DNA of 61,260 nt from the NCBI GenBank assembly GCA_946887295.1, contig CAMPKP010000005.1:1-61260 (forward strand). The letters are read 5' to 3'. Origin of the DNA: an uncultured Gemmatimonadota bacterium. GTDB lineage: Bacteria; Gemmatimonadota; Gemmatimonadetes; Gemmatimonadales; GWC2-71-9. This document shows positions 22,935-32,015 of the stretch, piece after piece (position 1 is the stretch's first letter; the number at the start of each line of letters is the position of its first letter). Below the pieces are notes generated by a model that was not told the origin of the DNA, did no database searches, and saw only the letters and a list, made by a program, of their open reading frames with translations. The position numbers were made by a program, and so were the translations under genes.

Positions 22935-22975
22935 CAGCAGAAAGGCCCTCCGACACTCGGAGGGCCTTTCTGCTG
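22935..22975. terminator. Strong bidirectional terminator
   Basis: A 19-bp perfect stem (AGCAGAAAGGCCCTCCGA core) with a 3-nt loop (CAC) lies between two convergent genes. The AAAGGCCCTCC ... GGAGGGCCTTT arms give a T-run in either direction, so it can end transcription of both the receptor gene and the small barrel gene. Confidence 0.9.
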
Positions 22976-23003
22976 TGGACTCGACCACGCGGACGTCCGA
23001 CTC

Positions 23004-23666
23004 TCAGAACGTCAGCCCGAACAAGAGGGCCATCCCGCGGTTCCTCAGATCCACGCTCCCCTCGAGCACGGACCGGAACCCGGCCGAGTACCGGCCCTGC
23101 AGCGCCAGGGTCGTGCGCGGGAAGTGCATCTCCACGGCCGCCCCGGCGATCCAGCCGAAGTCCCATTCCCGCACTCCGCTGAAGTTGTCCTGGCCGCACG
23201 TGACCCGGGTGGAGTCGGCCGGGGGAATGGTGATCAGGAAATCGCAGCCGATCTGGACGCCGATGGAAGGGCCGCCGAACACCGCGGGCCTGATCCGGCC
23301 CTTCGGCAGCGACAGCCGGGCCAGCACCGGCAGCTCCAGGTAGGCCAGCTCGATGTCCACCAGCGCGATGTCGTCCGTGCCTTCGACCAGGGCCAGGGTG
23401 CGGCCCCCCTTGAGCGAGAAGAGCACCTCGGGCCGGACGCTCGCCACTCGATTCAGGGGGAGATGGAGGTAGACCCCGGTGATCGCGCCCTGGCGGCTCT
23501 CGACCAGGTCGGAATGCTCGCCGGTCAGGTCGGCCCGGGAGTAGCCCACCTGCGCTCCCACGGCAGCATGCTCCTGCGCGCCGCCGCGCGCCGCGGCCGC
23601 CAGGCAGATCGCGATCGCCAAGGTCGCCGCGCGGCCCGTCGTTCCCCGCCGGTTGTGGGCTGTCAC
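23004..23666 (-). CDS. Small outer-membrane beta-barrel protein
   Basis: About 220 residues from a GTG at 23666, chosen because it puts a signal peptide (TLAIAICLAAAARGGAQ) at the N-terminus; the frame is open up to 23765 and no ribosome site decides the start. The mature part alternates hydrophobic and polar residues in beta-strand fashion, with VGAQVGYSRADL near the start and a C-terminal GMALLFGLTF ending in Phe, typical of PorT/OmpW-like barrels of the outer membrane. Two cysteines (in VTCGQ and QIGCDF) could form a disulfide. No function can be given. It is convergent with the TonB receptor and divergent from the ABC operon. Confidence 0.78.
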   Translation of the reverse strand: MTAHNRRGTTGRAATLAIAICLAAAARGGAQEHAAVGAQVGYSRADLTGEHSDLVESRQGAITGVYLHLPLNRVASVRPEVLFSLKGGRTLALVEGTDDIALVDIELAYLELPVLARLSLPKGRIRPAVFGGPSIGVQIGCDFLITIPPADSTRVTCGQDNFSGVREWDFGWIAGAAVEMHFPRTTLALQGRYSAGFRSVLEGSVDLRNRGMALLFGLTF

Positions 23667-23742
23667 GCGTGCGAATGTAATCGGTCCGGCGGGGCGGAGC
23701 GCGACCCCACGCCGGGGCCGCGCATTCCCCCCTGGATGGAGC

Positions 23743-23771
23743 TTGATGACGGGTGGGCCGCGCATTAGTAT
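23743..23771 (+). promoter_or_regulatory. Promoter for the Gld-type ABC operon
   Basis: TTGATG (23743-23748), a 17-bp spacer and TAGTAT (23766-23771) fit a sigma-70-like promoter 36 bp upstream of the first gene. The region up to the start has no clear ribosome site. Confidence 0.5.
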
Positions 23772-23806
23772 CCCGCCCGGCTACACCACCCAATCCAAAG
23801 TCCACT

Positions 23807-24748
23807 ATGTCGTTGCTTACGCTCGAACGGGTCAGCAAGCGGTTCGACGGCGTCCCCGCCGTCGACGAGGTCTCCTTCGGGGTGGATCGCGGACAGGTGG
23901 TGGGTTTCCTCGGACCCAACGGGGCCGGAAAATCCACCACCATGCGCATGATCACCCAGTACTTCGAGCCGGACGGGGGCACCATCCGTCTGGACGGGGT
24001 TCCCTTGACCGAGGGGGGACGCGACGCGAAGCGCCGCATCGGCTATCTCCCCGAGAACAATCCCCTGTACGCCGAAATGCTGGTGTCGGAGTGGCTGGAC
24101 TACGTCGCCGGCCTGCGGGAGATCCGCGGCGCGGAGCGGCGAGCCTCTCTCGACGAGGCCATCGCCGCCACCGGCATCGAAGGCGTGTACCACCGGCCCA
24201 TCGGTGAGCTGTCGAAGGGCTTCCGGCAGCGGGTGGGACTGGCCGCCGCCATCCTGCATCGCCCCGACCTGCTGGTGCTGGACGAGCCCACCGAGGGCCT
24301 CGACCCGAACCAGCGGGTGGAGATCCGCCGCCTCATCGGCGACCTGGGCCGGGAGCGGACCGTGATCCTCTCGACCCACATCCTCCCCGAGGTCCAGTTC
24401 ACCTGCTCGCGGCTCCTGATCATCAACCGGGGCAGGATCGTGGCCGACGGCCCGGTGGACGACCTGGTCTCCCGGGCCAAGGACGGCGCCCGCATCAGCG
24501 TCGAGGCCGCCGGCGCTGGCATCGCCGACCGGCTGTCACAGCTGCCCGGGGTCCGGGGCGTGGAGCCGCGGGCGGCCGAGGGGGACCGGGTGCGGGTGAC
24601 CATGATCGTGGCGGGCCCGGAGGACCTCCGGCCCCGCGTGTTCGAGCTCGCGAAGGCGTCCGGGTGGACGCTGTTCGAGCTGCACCAGGAGGCGGGGAGC
24701 CTCGAGGATCTCTTCCGCCAGCTCACCACGGACCAGGAGCCGGCATGA
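23807..24748 (+). CDS. ABC transporter ATP-binding protein, GldA type
   Basis: A 313-residue ATPase with Walker A GPNGAGKST, signature LSKGFRQRVGLA, Walker B LLVLDEPTEGLD and the STH switch, followed by a C-terminal extension of about 90 residues typical of ABC-2 ATPases. The stop overlaps the start of the permease gene (ATGA), and the same junction recurs at the next gene, so the three products should form one machine. In Bacteroidota, GldA belongs to a GldA-GldF-GldG complex linked to gliding; related operons occur in many non-gliding phyla, so motility is not implied. Confidence 0.9.
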   Translation: MSLLTLERVSKRFDGVPAVDEVSFGVDRGQVVGFLGPNGAGKSTTMRMITQYFEPDGGTIRLDGVPLTEGGRDAKRRIGYLPENNPLYAEMLVSEWLDYVAGLREIRGAERRASLDEAIAATGIEGVYHRPIGELSKGFRQRVGLAAAILHRPDLLVLDEPTEGLDPNQRVEIRRLIGDLGRERTVILSTHILPEVQFTCSRLLIINRGRIVADGPVDDLVSRAKDGARISVEAAGAGIADRLSQLPGVRGVEPRAAEGDRVRVTMIVAGPEDLRPRVFELAKASGWTLFELHQEAGSLEDLFRQLTTDQEPA

Positions 24749-26976
24749 GGCGCATCTGGACCATCGCGAGCCGCGAGCTCCGGGCGCTCTTCGACCTGCC
24801 GACGGGCTACGTGCTGCTCGTCGTGTTTCTCGCGATCAACAGCTTCCTGTTCTTCCGCCAGGCGTACCTGTCGAACACGGCCAGCCTGCGCCCGATGCTC
24901 GACCTGCTGCCCTGGGAGCTCCTCTTCTTCGTGCCCGCCGTGACCATGCGGACCCTGGCCGAGGACATCCGGGGCGGCCAGATCGAGGTGGTGCTGGCCC
25001 AGCCGGTCAGCGAGCTGGAGCTGCTGCTCGGCAAGTATCTCGGCTCGGTGCTCTTTCTCTGGACGGCGCTGGCTCTCACCTTCGCGATCCCGCTGGGCCT
25101 CTCGGCCGGAGCCGATCTGCCCTGGGGCACCATCGCGGCACAGTACGTGGGCGCGGCCCTGCTCGCCGCGGGCCTCGCCGGGATCGGCGTCTGGGCCTCG
25201 AGCCTCACCCGAAGTCAGATCACGGCGTTCATCGTCGCCGCGGGGCTGATGTTCATCCTGGTGCTGGTCGGCCTCGACCCGCTGCTGGTCGGGCTCCCAC
25301 CCGGTCTGGGCACGCTGGCGGCCCGGATCGGCGTGCTCTCGCACTTCGAGAGCATGGGCCGCGGAGTGGTCGACCTGAGGGACGTGATCTACTTCCTCTC
25401 CCTCGCCGGCATCTTCCTGGCACTGGCCTACGCCGCGCTGCTGGGCCGCAAGCTCGCCCCTGGTGCGGGCACCCGGAGGCTGCGGCTGGGCGTGGGCATG
25501 CTGGTGGCCTCGCTCGTCGTGGTGAACCTGCTCGGCAGCTACATCCCCGGCCGGCTCGACCTCACCCCCGGCAACGTCTACACGCTCTCCCCCGCCACCA
25601 GCAGGCTGGTGCGGAGCCTCGACGATATCGTCACGGTGAAGCTCTTCGCGTCGAAGGAGCTGCCCGCCGAGGTCGCGCTCATGAAGCGCGACGTGGACGA
25701 CCTGCTGCGCGACCTCCGGTCGGCCGGGCACGGCCAGGTGCGCATCGTGGAGCGCGATCCCTCCGACGACGAGGCGGCGCGGCGCGAGGCCGAGACCCTC
25801 GGCATCCAGCCGGTGCAGTTCAACGTGATCGGCCAGGCGGAGCTGCAGGTGAAGCAGGGATACCTGGGCCTCGCGGTGCAGCACGGCGGCGAGACGGAGG
25901 CCATCCCCTTCGTCCAGCGGACCGACGATCTCGAGTATCGGCTGGCGTCGACCATCCGGCAGCTGAGCCGGGAGAAAAAGCCGGTGATCGGCTTCGTGTC
26001 CAACGGGACGGGCCCCGGCGTCTCGTTCCAGGAGATGCAGGAGCAGCTCCGGCGCTCGTACGACCTGCGCGACATCGAGCTGAGCGATTCCACCCAACCC
26101 GGCCCCGACGTGGTGGCGCTGGTGCTGGCAGGGACGCCGGACAGCCTCGCGCCCGCGCAGCAGCAGCGGCTGGAGGCATTCCTCGACCGCGGCGGCAGCG
26201 CCCTGGTGCTCGCGCCGGGCATGGAGGTGTCGCAGCGCGCGCCCACGGCCCAGCCGCGGCAGGTGGCGTGGAACGCCCTGCTCCGTCCGCTGGGCGTCAC
26301 GATCCGGAGCGACATGGCCTACGATCTGCTGGCCAACGAGGTGATCCCGCTTCCCACCGATTTCGGACGCGTGCTCCAGGTCTACCCCTTCTTCATCCGG
26401 GCCCAGAGCACGAGGGCGACGCCGGTGAACAAGGACCTGGGCGCCGTCGTCCTCACCTGGGCCAGCACCATCGACACCACCGGTGCGGCGAAGGGCGCGG
26501 TCACCCCCCTCCTCACCAGCAGCCGCGCGACCGGCACCTTCACCAACGTCACCACCATCGCGCCGACCCAGGATTTCCCCCAGAGCGAGCTGCGCCCCCG
26601 GCTGCTGGCCGTGATGGTGGCGCCCCCGCCGGCCAAGGACGGGAGCAAGCCGCGCGGTCGGGTCGTCGTGGTCGGCAGCCTCGACTTCGCCACCGACCGG
26701 TTTGTCCGCACGGCGCCGGAGAATCTCGCGTTCACCTTGAATGCGGTCGACTGGCTGGCTCAGGACGAGGACCTGATCGCCATCCGCTCGAAGGACCGGC
26801 GCCCGGCGCCCCTGCTCTTCGAGAGCCCGGCCGTCCGGGAAGGAGTGAAGTACGCCAACCTGATCGGTCTGCCGGTTCTGGTCGGGCTGGCAGGTGCGAT
26901 CCGGCTGATTCGGCGCCGCCGAAGGACCCGGGAGCCGTACCGCCCGCTGGTGCCGGCGACGGGGGGCGCCGCATGA
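24745..26976 (+). CDS. GldF-GldG fusion: ABC-2 permease joined to a GldG-like domain
   Basis: A 743-residue membrane protein. The first 240 residues are an ABC-2 permease (GldF type) with about six helices; a helix near 250-270 (MLVASLVVVNLLGSYIPG) leads into a GldG-like exported part with RLDLTPGNVYTLSPATSRLV, and a final helix (about 700-720) anchors the C-terminus. In Bacteroidota GldF and GldG are usually separate proteins, so this is a fusion, which is also common outside that group. Overlaps of four bases with both neighbours couple its synthesis to the ATPase and the DUF4340 protein. Its transported substrate is unknown. Confidence 0.88.
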   Translation: MRRIWTIASRELRALFDLPTGYVLLVVFLAINSFLFFRQAYLSNTASLRPMLDLLPWELLFFVPAVTMRTLAEDIRGGQIEVVLAQPVSELELLLGKYLGSVLFLWTALALTFAIPLGLSAGADLPWGTIAAQYVGAALLAAGLAGIGVWASSLTRSQITAFIVAAGLMFILVLVGLDPLLVGLPPGLGTLAARIGVLSHFESMGRGVVDLRDVIYFLSLAGIFLALAYAALLGRKLAPGAGTRRLRLGVGMLVASLVVVNLLGSYIPGRLDLTPGNVYTLSPATSRLVRSLDDIVTVKLFASKELPAEVALMKRDVDDLLRDLRSAGHGQVRIVERDPSDDEAARREAETLGIQPVQFNVIGQAELQVKQGYLGLAVQHGGETEAIPFVQRTDDLEYRLASTIRQLSREKKPVIGFVSNGTGPGVSFQEMQEQLRRSYDLRDIELSDSTQPGPDVVALVLAGTPDSLAPAQQQRLEAFLDRGGSALVLAPGMEVSQRAPTAQPRQVAWNALLRPLGVTIRSDMAYDLLANEVIPLPTDFGRVLQVYPFFIRAQSTRATPVNKDLGAVVLTWASTIDTTGAAKGAVTPLLTSSRATGTFTNVTTIAPTQDFPQSELRPRLLAVMVAPPPAKDGSKPRGRVVVVGSLDFATDRFVRTAPENLAFTLNAVDWLAQDEDLIAIRSKDRRPAPLLFESPAVREGVKYANLIGLPVLVGLAGAIRLIRRRRRTREPYRPLVPATGGAA

Positions 26977-27896
26977 CTCGGACCCAGCTCGCGCGCCTGG
27001 CGATGGTACTGGGAGCCCTGCTTCTGCTCTGGGGCGCCGCATCGCTGACTCGGCGGGGAGCCGGAGGACTCTCCGCATCGGACCGGTTCGTGATTGCGGC
27101 GGGCAGCGCCGACTCGGTCGATTCCGTGCTCATCACCCGCCCGGCCGACACCACCCGCCTCGTCCGGCGCGACTCGGCCACGTGGACCGTGAACGGACAC
27201 CCCGCATCGAGGACCGCCATCCAGGAGCTCTTCGCCGCGCTTCGGGATTCGACGCGGCGCACCGAGCTGGTCGCGGGCAAGACGTCGTCGCACGCCAAGC
27301 TCGGCGTGGACAGCGCGAAAGGGGCCCGCGTCCGGATCGTCCGCGGGGATTCCACGCTGACGAATCTGGTGCAGGGCAATCGCGGTCCCGGCCTCGACGG
27401 CGGGTACTTCCGCGCGGCGGATGATTCCGCGGTGTACCTGGTGAGCGGCGACCTCGCGCAGGTGCTGGAGCGGTCGTCGGACCAATGGCGGGACCGCCGG
27501 ATCGCGGGCACGACACCGGACAGCGTGGCCCGGATCGAGATCGGACGCGGCAAGCGGTCGTACTCGGTGCGCCGGGACAGCACGGGCTGGACGCTGGCGC
27601 CGGGCGGCAGAGCCGATTCCACGGCGGTTGCCTCCCTGCTGGGCCAGTTCCACCAGGTCGAGGCCGCCGGGTTCGCTTCCAAGGCGCAGGCCGACTCCGC
27701 GAGCTTCGCCCGCCCCGACCGCCGGGTGGCGCTGCTTCGCGCCGACGGCAGACCGCTGGTGGCCCTGGCATTCGATTCGACCCCGAACGGGTTCTGGGTG
27801 CGGAGCGGAGAGGACAGCACGGTCTATCGGGTCGACACCTGGCTGGTCGACCAGCTCACGCCGGCGGACAGCGTCCTCAAGGCCACCGGGCGCTGA
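26973..27896 (+). CDS. DUF4340-type protein, partner of the GldA/FG exporter
   Basis: A 307-residue protein with one N-terminal membrane anchor (LAMVLGALLLLWGAASL) and a periplasmic part that repeats the pattern VDSVLITRPADTTRLVRRDSATWTVNG, a beta-rich motif of DUF4340. This family regularly follows GldG-like genes, and here its start overlaps the permease stop (ATGA). It is likely an accessory of the exporter; the molecular role is unknown. Its stop abuts, with no spacer, that of the convergent CoA-transferase gene. Confidence 0.82.
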   Translation: MTRTQLARLAMVLGALLLLWGAASLTRRGAGGLSASDRFVIAAGSADSVDSVLITRPADTTRLVRRDSATWTVNGHPASRTAIQELFAALRDSTRRTELVAGKTSSHAKLGVDSAKGARVRIVRGDSTLTNLVQGNRGPGLDGGYFRAADDSAVYLVSGDLAQVLERSSDQWRDRRIAGTTPDSVARIEIGRGKRSYSVRRDSTGWTLAPGGRADSTAVASLLGQFHQVEAAGFASKAQADSASFARPDRRVALLRADGRPLVALAFDSTPNGFWVRSGEDSTVYRVDTWLVDQLTPADSVLKATGR

Positions 27897-29009
27897 TCAG
27901 AGCTCCTCGAAGGCCTCCCAGCCCCGGCTCCTGACCGCCGCACCGTGCTCGTCGAGCCGGGGCGGCGGGAGCCGCACCGAGCCCGGCGCCGCGGGCGCGA
28001 TGCCCGTGCGAACGTCGGCCTCGACCTCCGCCAGGGCTTCCGACACTTTGCGCACGACGCCGGCGGGCACGCCGCAGCCCTCGAGCAGCCGCAGCCATTC
28101 CGCGGCCGGTCGAGCGCGGAGCGTCTCCCCGACCGTCCGCACCAGCTCGGCGCGGCCCTCTACCCTGCCGGCATTGGCGCGATAGCGGTCGTCCGCGGCC
28201 AGGTCGGGGCGCCCCAGCGCCTGGCAGCATGCCAGCCATTGGGCATCGTTGCCGACGGCGAGAACGATGGGCCGGTCCTCCGTCTCGAAGAGCTGGTAGG
28301 GGACCAGATTGGGATGCGCATTGCCCCAGCGGGCCGGCTCCTTCCCGGTCACCAGGGTGTTCTGCGCTACGTTCACCAGCGCGGCCGTGGCGCTGTGCGC
28401 CAGCGCGACCGTGATGAGCCGGTCGGCGGCCGGCCGGCCGACGCGCCGGGACGCGAGGCAGGCGAGAATCGCGATCGCGGCGTCCTTTCCCGCGCAGACG
28501 TCCGCCAGCGCGACACCGACCTTCATCGGTGCGCCGTCGGGCTCTCCGGTGATCGCCATCCAGCCCGACTCCGCCTGCACCACCGCGTCATAGCCCAGCC
28601 GCTCGCTGGCCGCGCCAAACCCCGTGATCCGACACCAGACGAGGCCGGGATGGCGCTCCAGGAGCGCGGGCGCCTCGATGCTGCGCCGCTCGAGCGTGCC
28701 GGGCCGGAAATTCTCCACTACCACGTCCGCCTCCTCGGTGAGGCGGAGGAGCACCGAGCGATCCGACTCGGAGTCGAGGTCGAGTGCGACACTGAGCTTG
28801 TTGCGGTTGACCGACAGGAAGTAGGCGCTGTCGCCGCGCGTGTCGAAGGGCGGACCCCAACCGCGGGTCTCGTCGCCGGCACCCGGGCGCTCGACCTTGA
28901 GCACCCGCGCGCCCAGGTCTCCGAGAGCCATGGTGCAGAGCGGTCCGGCCAGGACCCTGGAGAGATCGAGGACCCTGATGCCGTCCAGTGGAAGGAAGGG
29001 ATCGTGCAC
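27897..29009 (-). CDS. Family III CoA-transferase (CaiB/BaiF type)
   Basis: A 370-residue enzyme that moves CoA between carboxylic acids. The N-terminal motif LDGIRVLDLSRVLAGPLC, KVERPGAGDETRGWGPPF and the expected catalytic aspartate (D170 in GVALADVCAGKDAA) are all present; full family length. Substrates vary widely (formate/oxalate, carnitine, bile acids, succinate/hydroxyacids) and cannot be read here. It is divergently transcribed from a radical SAM gene 51 bp away. Nothing nearby fixes its pathway. Confidence 0.92.
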   Translation of the reverse strand: MHDPFLPLDGIRVLDLSRVLAGPLCTMALGDLGARVLKVERPGAGDETRGWGPPFDTRGDSAYFLSVNRNKLSVALDLDSESDRSVLLRLTEEADVVVENFRPGTLERRSIEAPALLERHPGLVWCRITGFGAASERLGYDAVVQAESGWMAITGEPDGAPMKVGVALADVCAGKDAAIAILACLASRRVGRPAADRLITVALAHSATAALVNVAQNTLVTGKEPARWGNAHPNLVPYQLFETEDRPIVLAVGNDAQWLACCQALGRPDLAADDRYRANAGRVEGRAELVRTVGETLRARPAAEWLRLLEGCGVPAGVVRKVSEALAEVEADVRTGIAPAAPGSVRLPPPRLDEHGAAVRSRGWEAFEEL

Positions 29010-29011
29010 TA

Positions 29012-29040
29012 TTGCGCTTCGGTCTTTGTTCGGGTAGTGT
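29012..29040 (+). promoter_or_regulatory. Candidate promoter for the radical SAM gene
   Basis: TTGCGC (29012-29017), a 17-bp spacer and TAGTGT (29035-29040), 20 bp before the start codon. Weak but properly spaced, in the short divergent gap. Confidence 0.35.
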
Positions 29041-29060
29041 GGTTGGACAAGGAGGAGCCA

Positions 29061-30323
29061 ATGTCGCGGAGCCCGGAGCTGGAACGCAAGCTCGCCACCC
29101 TGATGTCACTCGCGGCCGACGACCGGGAGGGTCTGCCGCCTCCGCGGCTTCGGCACGCCGCCGATGTCGGGGCGCTGGGCCCGATCAACATCAGGCACCT
29201 GCGGCCGGTCCCCGGAATGCGGATGTCGCTGCTCCGCATCCTCATGACCAATGCATGCAGCTACAACTGTCACTACTGTCCGATGCGGCGCGACCGCGAC
29301 ATGCCCCGCACCCTGCTGAAGCCGGAGGAGCTGGTCCGGATCTTTCTCGGGGCGCGGCAGCGCGGGTGGTGCGACGGTCTCTTCGTCACCACCGGCATTC
29401 CCGGGCGGCCCGTGAAGGTGATGGACGATCTCATCACCGCGCTGGAGCTGCTGCGCGAGCGGCATCGGTTCGGCGGATACATCCACGTGAAGCTCGTCCC
29501 GGGCGGAGAGCCCTCCCAGATCGAGCGGCTGACGCAGCTGGCGAGCAGGGTCTCCATCAACCTCGAAGCTCCCTGCGGAGCCAGCCTCGCGCAGATCGCG
29601 CCGGACAAGAGCTTCGGCACCACGGTGTCAGACCTCGAGCGAGTGCGAGCCCAGCTGTTGGCCGAGCGTGTGGAGCAGGCGCAGGGGAAGCCGCGGGACG
29701 TGCTGCATCCCGGCGGCACCTCCGGCATGACCATGCAGTTCGTGGTTGGCGCCGGTCCGGACACCGACCGCTCGATCCTCGATACGGCGAGCCGTCTGAG
29801 CGCCGCCGGCGGAATCCACCACACACACTTCAGCGCCTTTCGACCGATCGAGAACACGCCCCTCGAGGGTGCCCCGGCCGCCCCGGCCCTCCGGGAGCAC
29901 CGGCTCTACCAGGTGGACTACCTCCTTCGCACCTACGGCTTCGATACCGCGGAGGTGGTCTTCGAGCCAAGCGGGAACCTCCCGCTGGCAGTGGATCCCA
30001 AGAGCGCGTGGGCACTCGCCCACCCCGAGCGATTCCCGGTCGAGATCCGGAAGGCGGGCCCCGAGGAGCTGATGCGCGTTCCCGGCATCGGGCCGGTCTC
30101 CGCCCGCCGGATCGTCGCCGAGCGGAGCGGCACCATCCTGCGGACCCTGGCCGACCTCCGGAAGCTCGGGGTGGTCACCACCCGCGCGGCGGGCTTCCTC
30201 ACGCTGGGCGGCCGCCGGCTGCAGACCTCCCGATGGACCCAACAGCTCGGATTCTGGGCTCCGGAGGAGGAGGCAGGCGCTCCCCACATGACCTATCAGG
30301 TGAGTCCGGGCACCTTCAGGTAA
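29061..30323 (+). CDS. Radical SAM protein of the putative DNA modification/repair family
   Basis: A 420-residue protein with an AAGGAGG ribosome site. The cluster motif is C66-x3-C70-x2-C73 (CSYNCHYC) for a 4Fe-4S radical SAM centre, and there is a C-terminal helix-hairpin-helix DNA-binding motif (ELMRVPGIGPVSARRIV, about 345-370). This pairing fits the radical SAM family named for linkage to uracil-DNA glycosylase-like proteins (TIGR03916). The usual partner, a TIGR03915-type protein or a uracil-DNA glycosylase, is not next to it. The name of the family is from memory and should be checked; the reaction is not known. The last 8 bases overlap the convergent kinase gene. Confidence 0.85.
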   Translation: MSRSPELERKLATLMSLAADDREGLPPPRLRHAADVGALGPINIRHLRPVPGMRMSLLRILMTNACSYNCHYCPMRRDRDMPRTLLKPEELVRIFLGARQRGWCDGLFVTTGIPGRPVKVMDDLITALELLRERHRFGGYIHVKLVPGGEPSQIERLTQLASRVSINLEAPCGASLAQIAPDKSFGTTVSDLERVRAQLLAERVEQAQGKPRDVLHPGGTSGMTMQFVVGAGPDTDRSILDTASRLSAAGGIHHTHFSAFRPIENTPLEGAPAAPALREHRLYQVDYLLRTYGFDTAEVVFEPSGNLPLAVDPKSAWALAHPERFPVEIRKAGPEELMRVPGIGPVSARRIVAERSGTILRTLADLRKLGVVTTRAAGFLTLGGRRLQTSRWTQQLGFWAPEEEAGAPHMTYQVSPGTFR

Positions 30324-31851
30324 CGGTCCGGCGGAGCGCCACGGCCACCGCCTGCGCGAGCTGCTCCGGCGCGAACGGCTTGGGCACGAATCCAGAGATG
30401 CGCACGTCCTCCAGCCGCCGCAAGGCGTCCTGATCGGACATCCCGCTCATTACTACGATGGGCAGGTCGGGCAGGCGGGCCTGGAGGGCCACCGCGGTGT
30501 CGGAGCCGTCGAGCACCGGCATCGCCAGGTCGAGCAGGACCAGGGCGATCTCCTCCCCGTTGCGCCCGGCCAGCTCCAGCGCCTGCCCTCCGTGCTCGGC
30601 CGCGAGCACGGTGTACCCCAAGTCTTCCAGAGACCGCTGAACCAGGCTCCTGATGGCCGCCTCGTCATCGACCACCAGCACCAGGCCATCGCCCCTGGCG
30701 GCCTCGGTCATCACGTCGGCCACCGTTGCGGGGGCGTCCTCGACCTCCTCCTCCGCCGGCAGGAGCACGTGGAAGGTGGAGCCGCTTCCCACGGCGCTAT
30801 CCACCGCAATGGCTCCGCCATGGGCGCGCACGATCCCGAGAGCCGCGGCGAGACCCAGGCCGCGGCCGAGGAATTTCGTGGTGAAGAATGGATCGAAGAT
30901 CCGCTCGAGAGTCTCGGAGTCCATCCCCGAGCCGGTGTCTTGTACCACCAGCTCCATATACGGCCGCTCGGGAAGCGGGAACCCGGCATATCGCTCGAGC
31001 AGCTCGGCCCCGGGGATGTCACGAACGCGGAGTTGAATGCTCACCCGGCCGGGCTGCTCGCCGATGGCCTCTGCCGCGTTCAGGACCAGGTTGAGGACAA
31101 GTTGCTGAAGCTGCCCGGCGTCGGCGTGCATCCAGAGCGGCCGATCCGGCCGATCGAGGGTGATCTCGATCTTCGGGGACACCGACGCTCGCACGATGGC
31201 GACCGCATCGGCCACCACCCGGGAGATCTCCAGGGCTTTCACCTCCCGGCGACCCTTGCCGGCATAGTTCAGGAGCTGGGCCACCAGCTCTGCGGCGCGC
31301 TTTCCGGCCCGCTCCGCGTCGCCGAGCAGCGGAGCCAGATCGCTCAAGGTGGATCCAGGGGGAGCATTTTGGGCCAGCGAAAGGTTTCCGAGGATGGCGG
31401 TGAGCACGTTGTTGAAGTCGTGCGCCACCCCGGCGGCGAGGACGCCGACGCTTTCGAGCTTCTGGGTCTCCCGCACCGCCTCGTCGAGCGCTCGTCGCTG
31501 GGTGAAGTCCCGTACCACCTTGGCGTAACCGCGCAGCACCCCGTCCTCTCGCAGCGCAACGAGCAGGCCCGAGGCCCAGAAGCGGGAGCCGTCCTTGCGC
31601 TGATGCCAGCGCTCGTCCTCTGCTCGGCCGTGCTCGGTGGCGGTGTGAAGCTCGACCTCCGGGATCCCCGCCCGGCGGTCGGAATCGACGAAGATCCGGT
31701 GGCCCGGTGAGCCGAGGACCTCCTCGGCCGCCCAGCCGAAGAGCCGCTCCGCGCCCGGGTTCCAACGGCATACCCTCGCCTCCTGGTCCAGCAGGATGAC
31801 CGCGTAGTCCGTGGTGGTCCGGAAGAAGAGATCGAGCAGATCGTGGTCCAT
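30316..31851 (-). CDS. Hybrid histidine kinase with PAS and receiver domains
   Basis: A 511-residue soluble kinase from the ATG at 31851; the frame stays open to a TTG at 31902, which is less likely though a GGGAGGAG lies between the two. Domains are a PAS (about 5-125), a phosphoacceptor domain with VAHDFNNVL (H144), a HATPase with DTGSGMD, FDPFFTTKFLG and GLGLAA boxes, and a receiver with phosphoacceptor D441 in LLDLAMPVLD. As in the other three kinases of the window there is no output domain or linked regulator. Divergent from a SRPBCC/dehydrogenase operon. Confidence 0.9.
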   Translation of the reverse strand: MDHDLLDLFFRTTTDYAVILLDQEARVCRWNPGAERLFGWAAEEVLGSPGHRIFVDSDRRAGIPEVELHTATEHGRAEDERWHQRKDGSRFWASGLLVALREDGVLRGYAKVVRDFTQRRALDEAVRETQKLESVGVLAAGVAHDFNNVLTAILGNLSLAQNAPPGSTLSDLAPLLGDAERAGKRAAELVAQLLNYAGKGRREVKALEISRVVADAVAIVRASVSPKIEITLDRPDRPLWMHADAGQLQQLVLNLVLNAAEAIGEQPGRVSIQLRVRDIPGAELLERYAGFPLPERPYMELVVQDTGSGMDSETLERIFDPFFTTKFLGRGLGLAAALGIVRAHGGAIAVDSAVGSGSTFHVLLPAEEEVEDAPATVADVMTEAARGDGLVLVVDDEAAIRSLVQRSLEDLGYTVLAAEHGGQALELAGRNGEEIALVLLDLAMPVLDGSDTAVALQARLPDLPIVVMSGMSDQDALRRLEDVRISGFVPKPFAPEQLAQAVAVALRRTVT

Positions 31852-32015
31852 GAAGCGAAATAGCGCACTCCTCCCGTCTCCGGATAGCCTTGTAGCCCAC
31901 AAAATCCGGTGACCCTGCTCACAGCCTTCGCCTTTGCCGAGGCGCTATCAACCCGATTCGTAATGGATTCGCACGCAGAAGCGGATGTGGAACTGTCGAG
32001 GGGAAAGGGGACACG

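Noticed and set aside
24100..27078. A 992-residue frame antisense to the ABC operon
   Set aside because: Overlaps three confidently identified, translationally coupled genes and has no recognisable content.
23807..27896. Gliding motility machinery
   Set aside because: GldA/F/G-like exporters are widespread in non-gliding bacteria and no other gliding gene is here.
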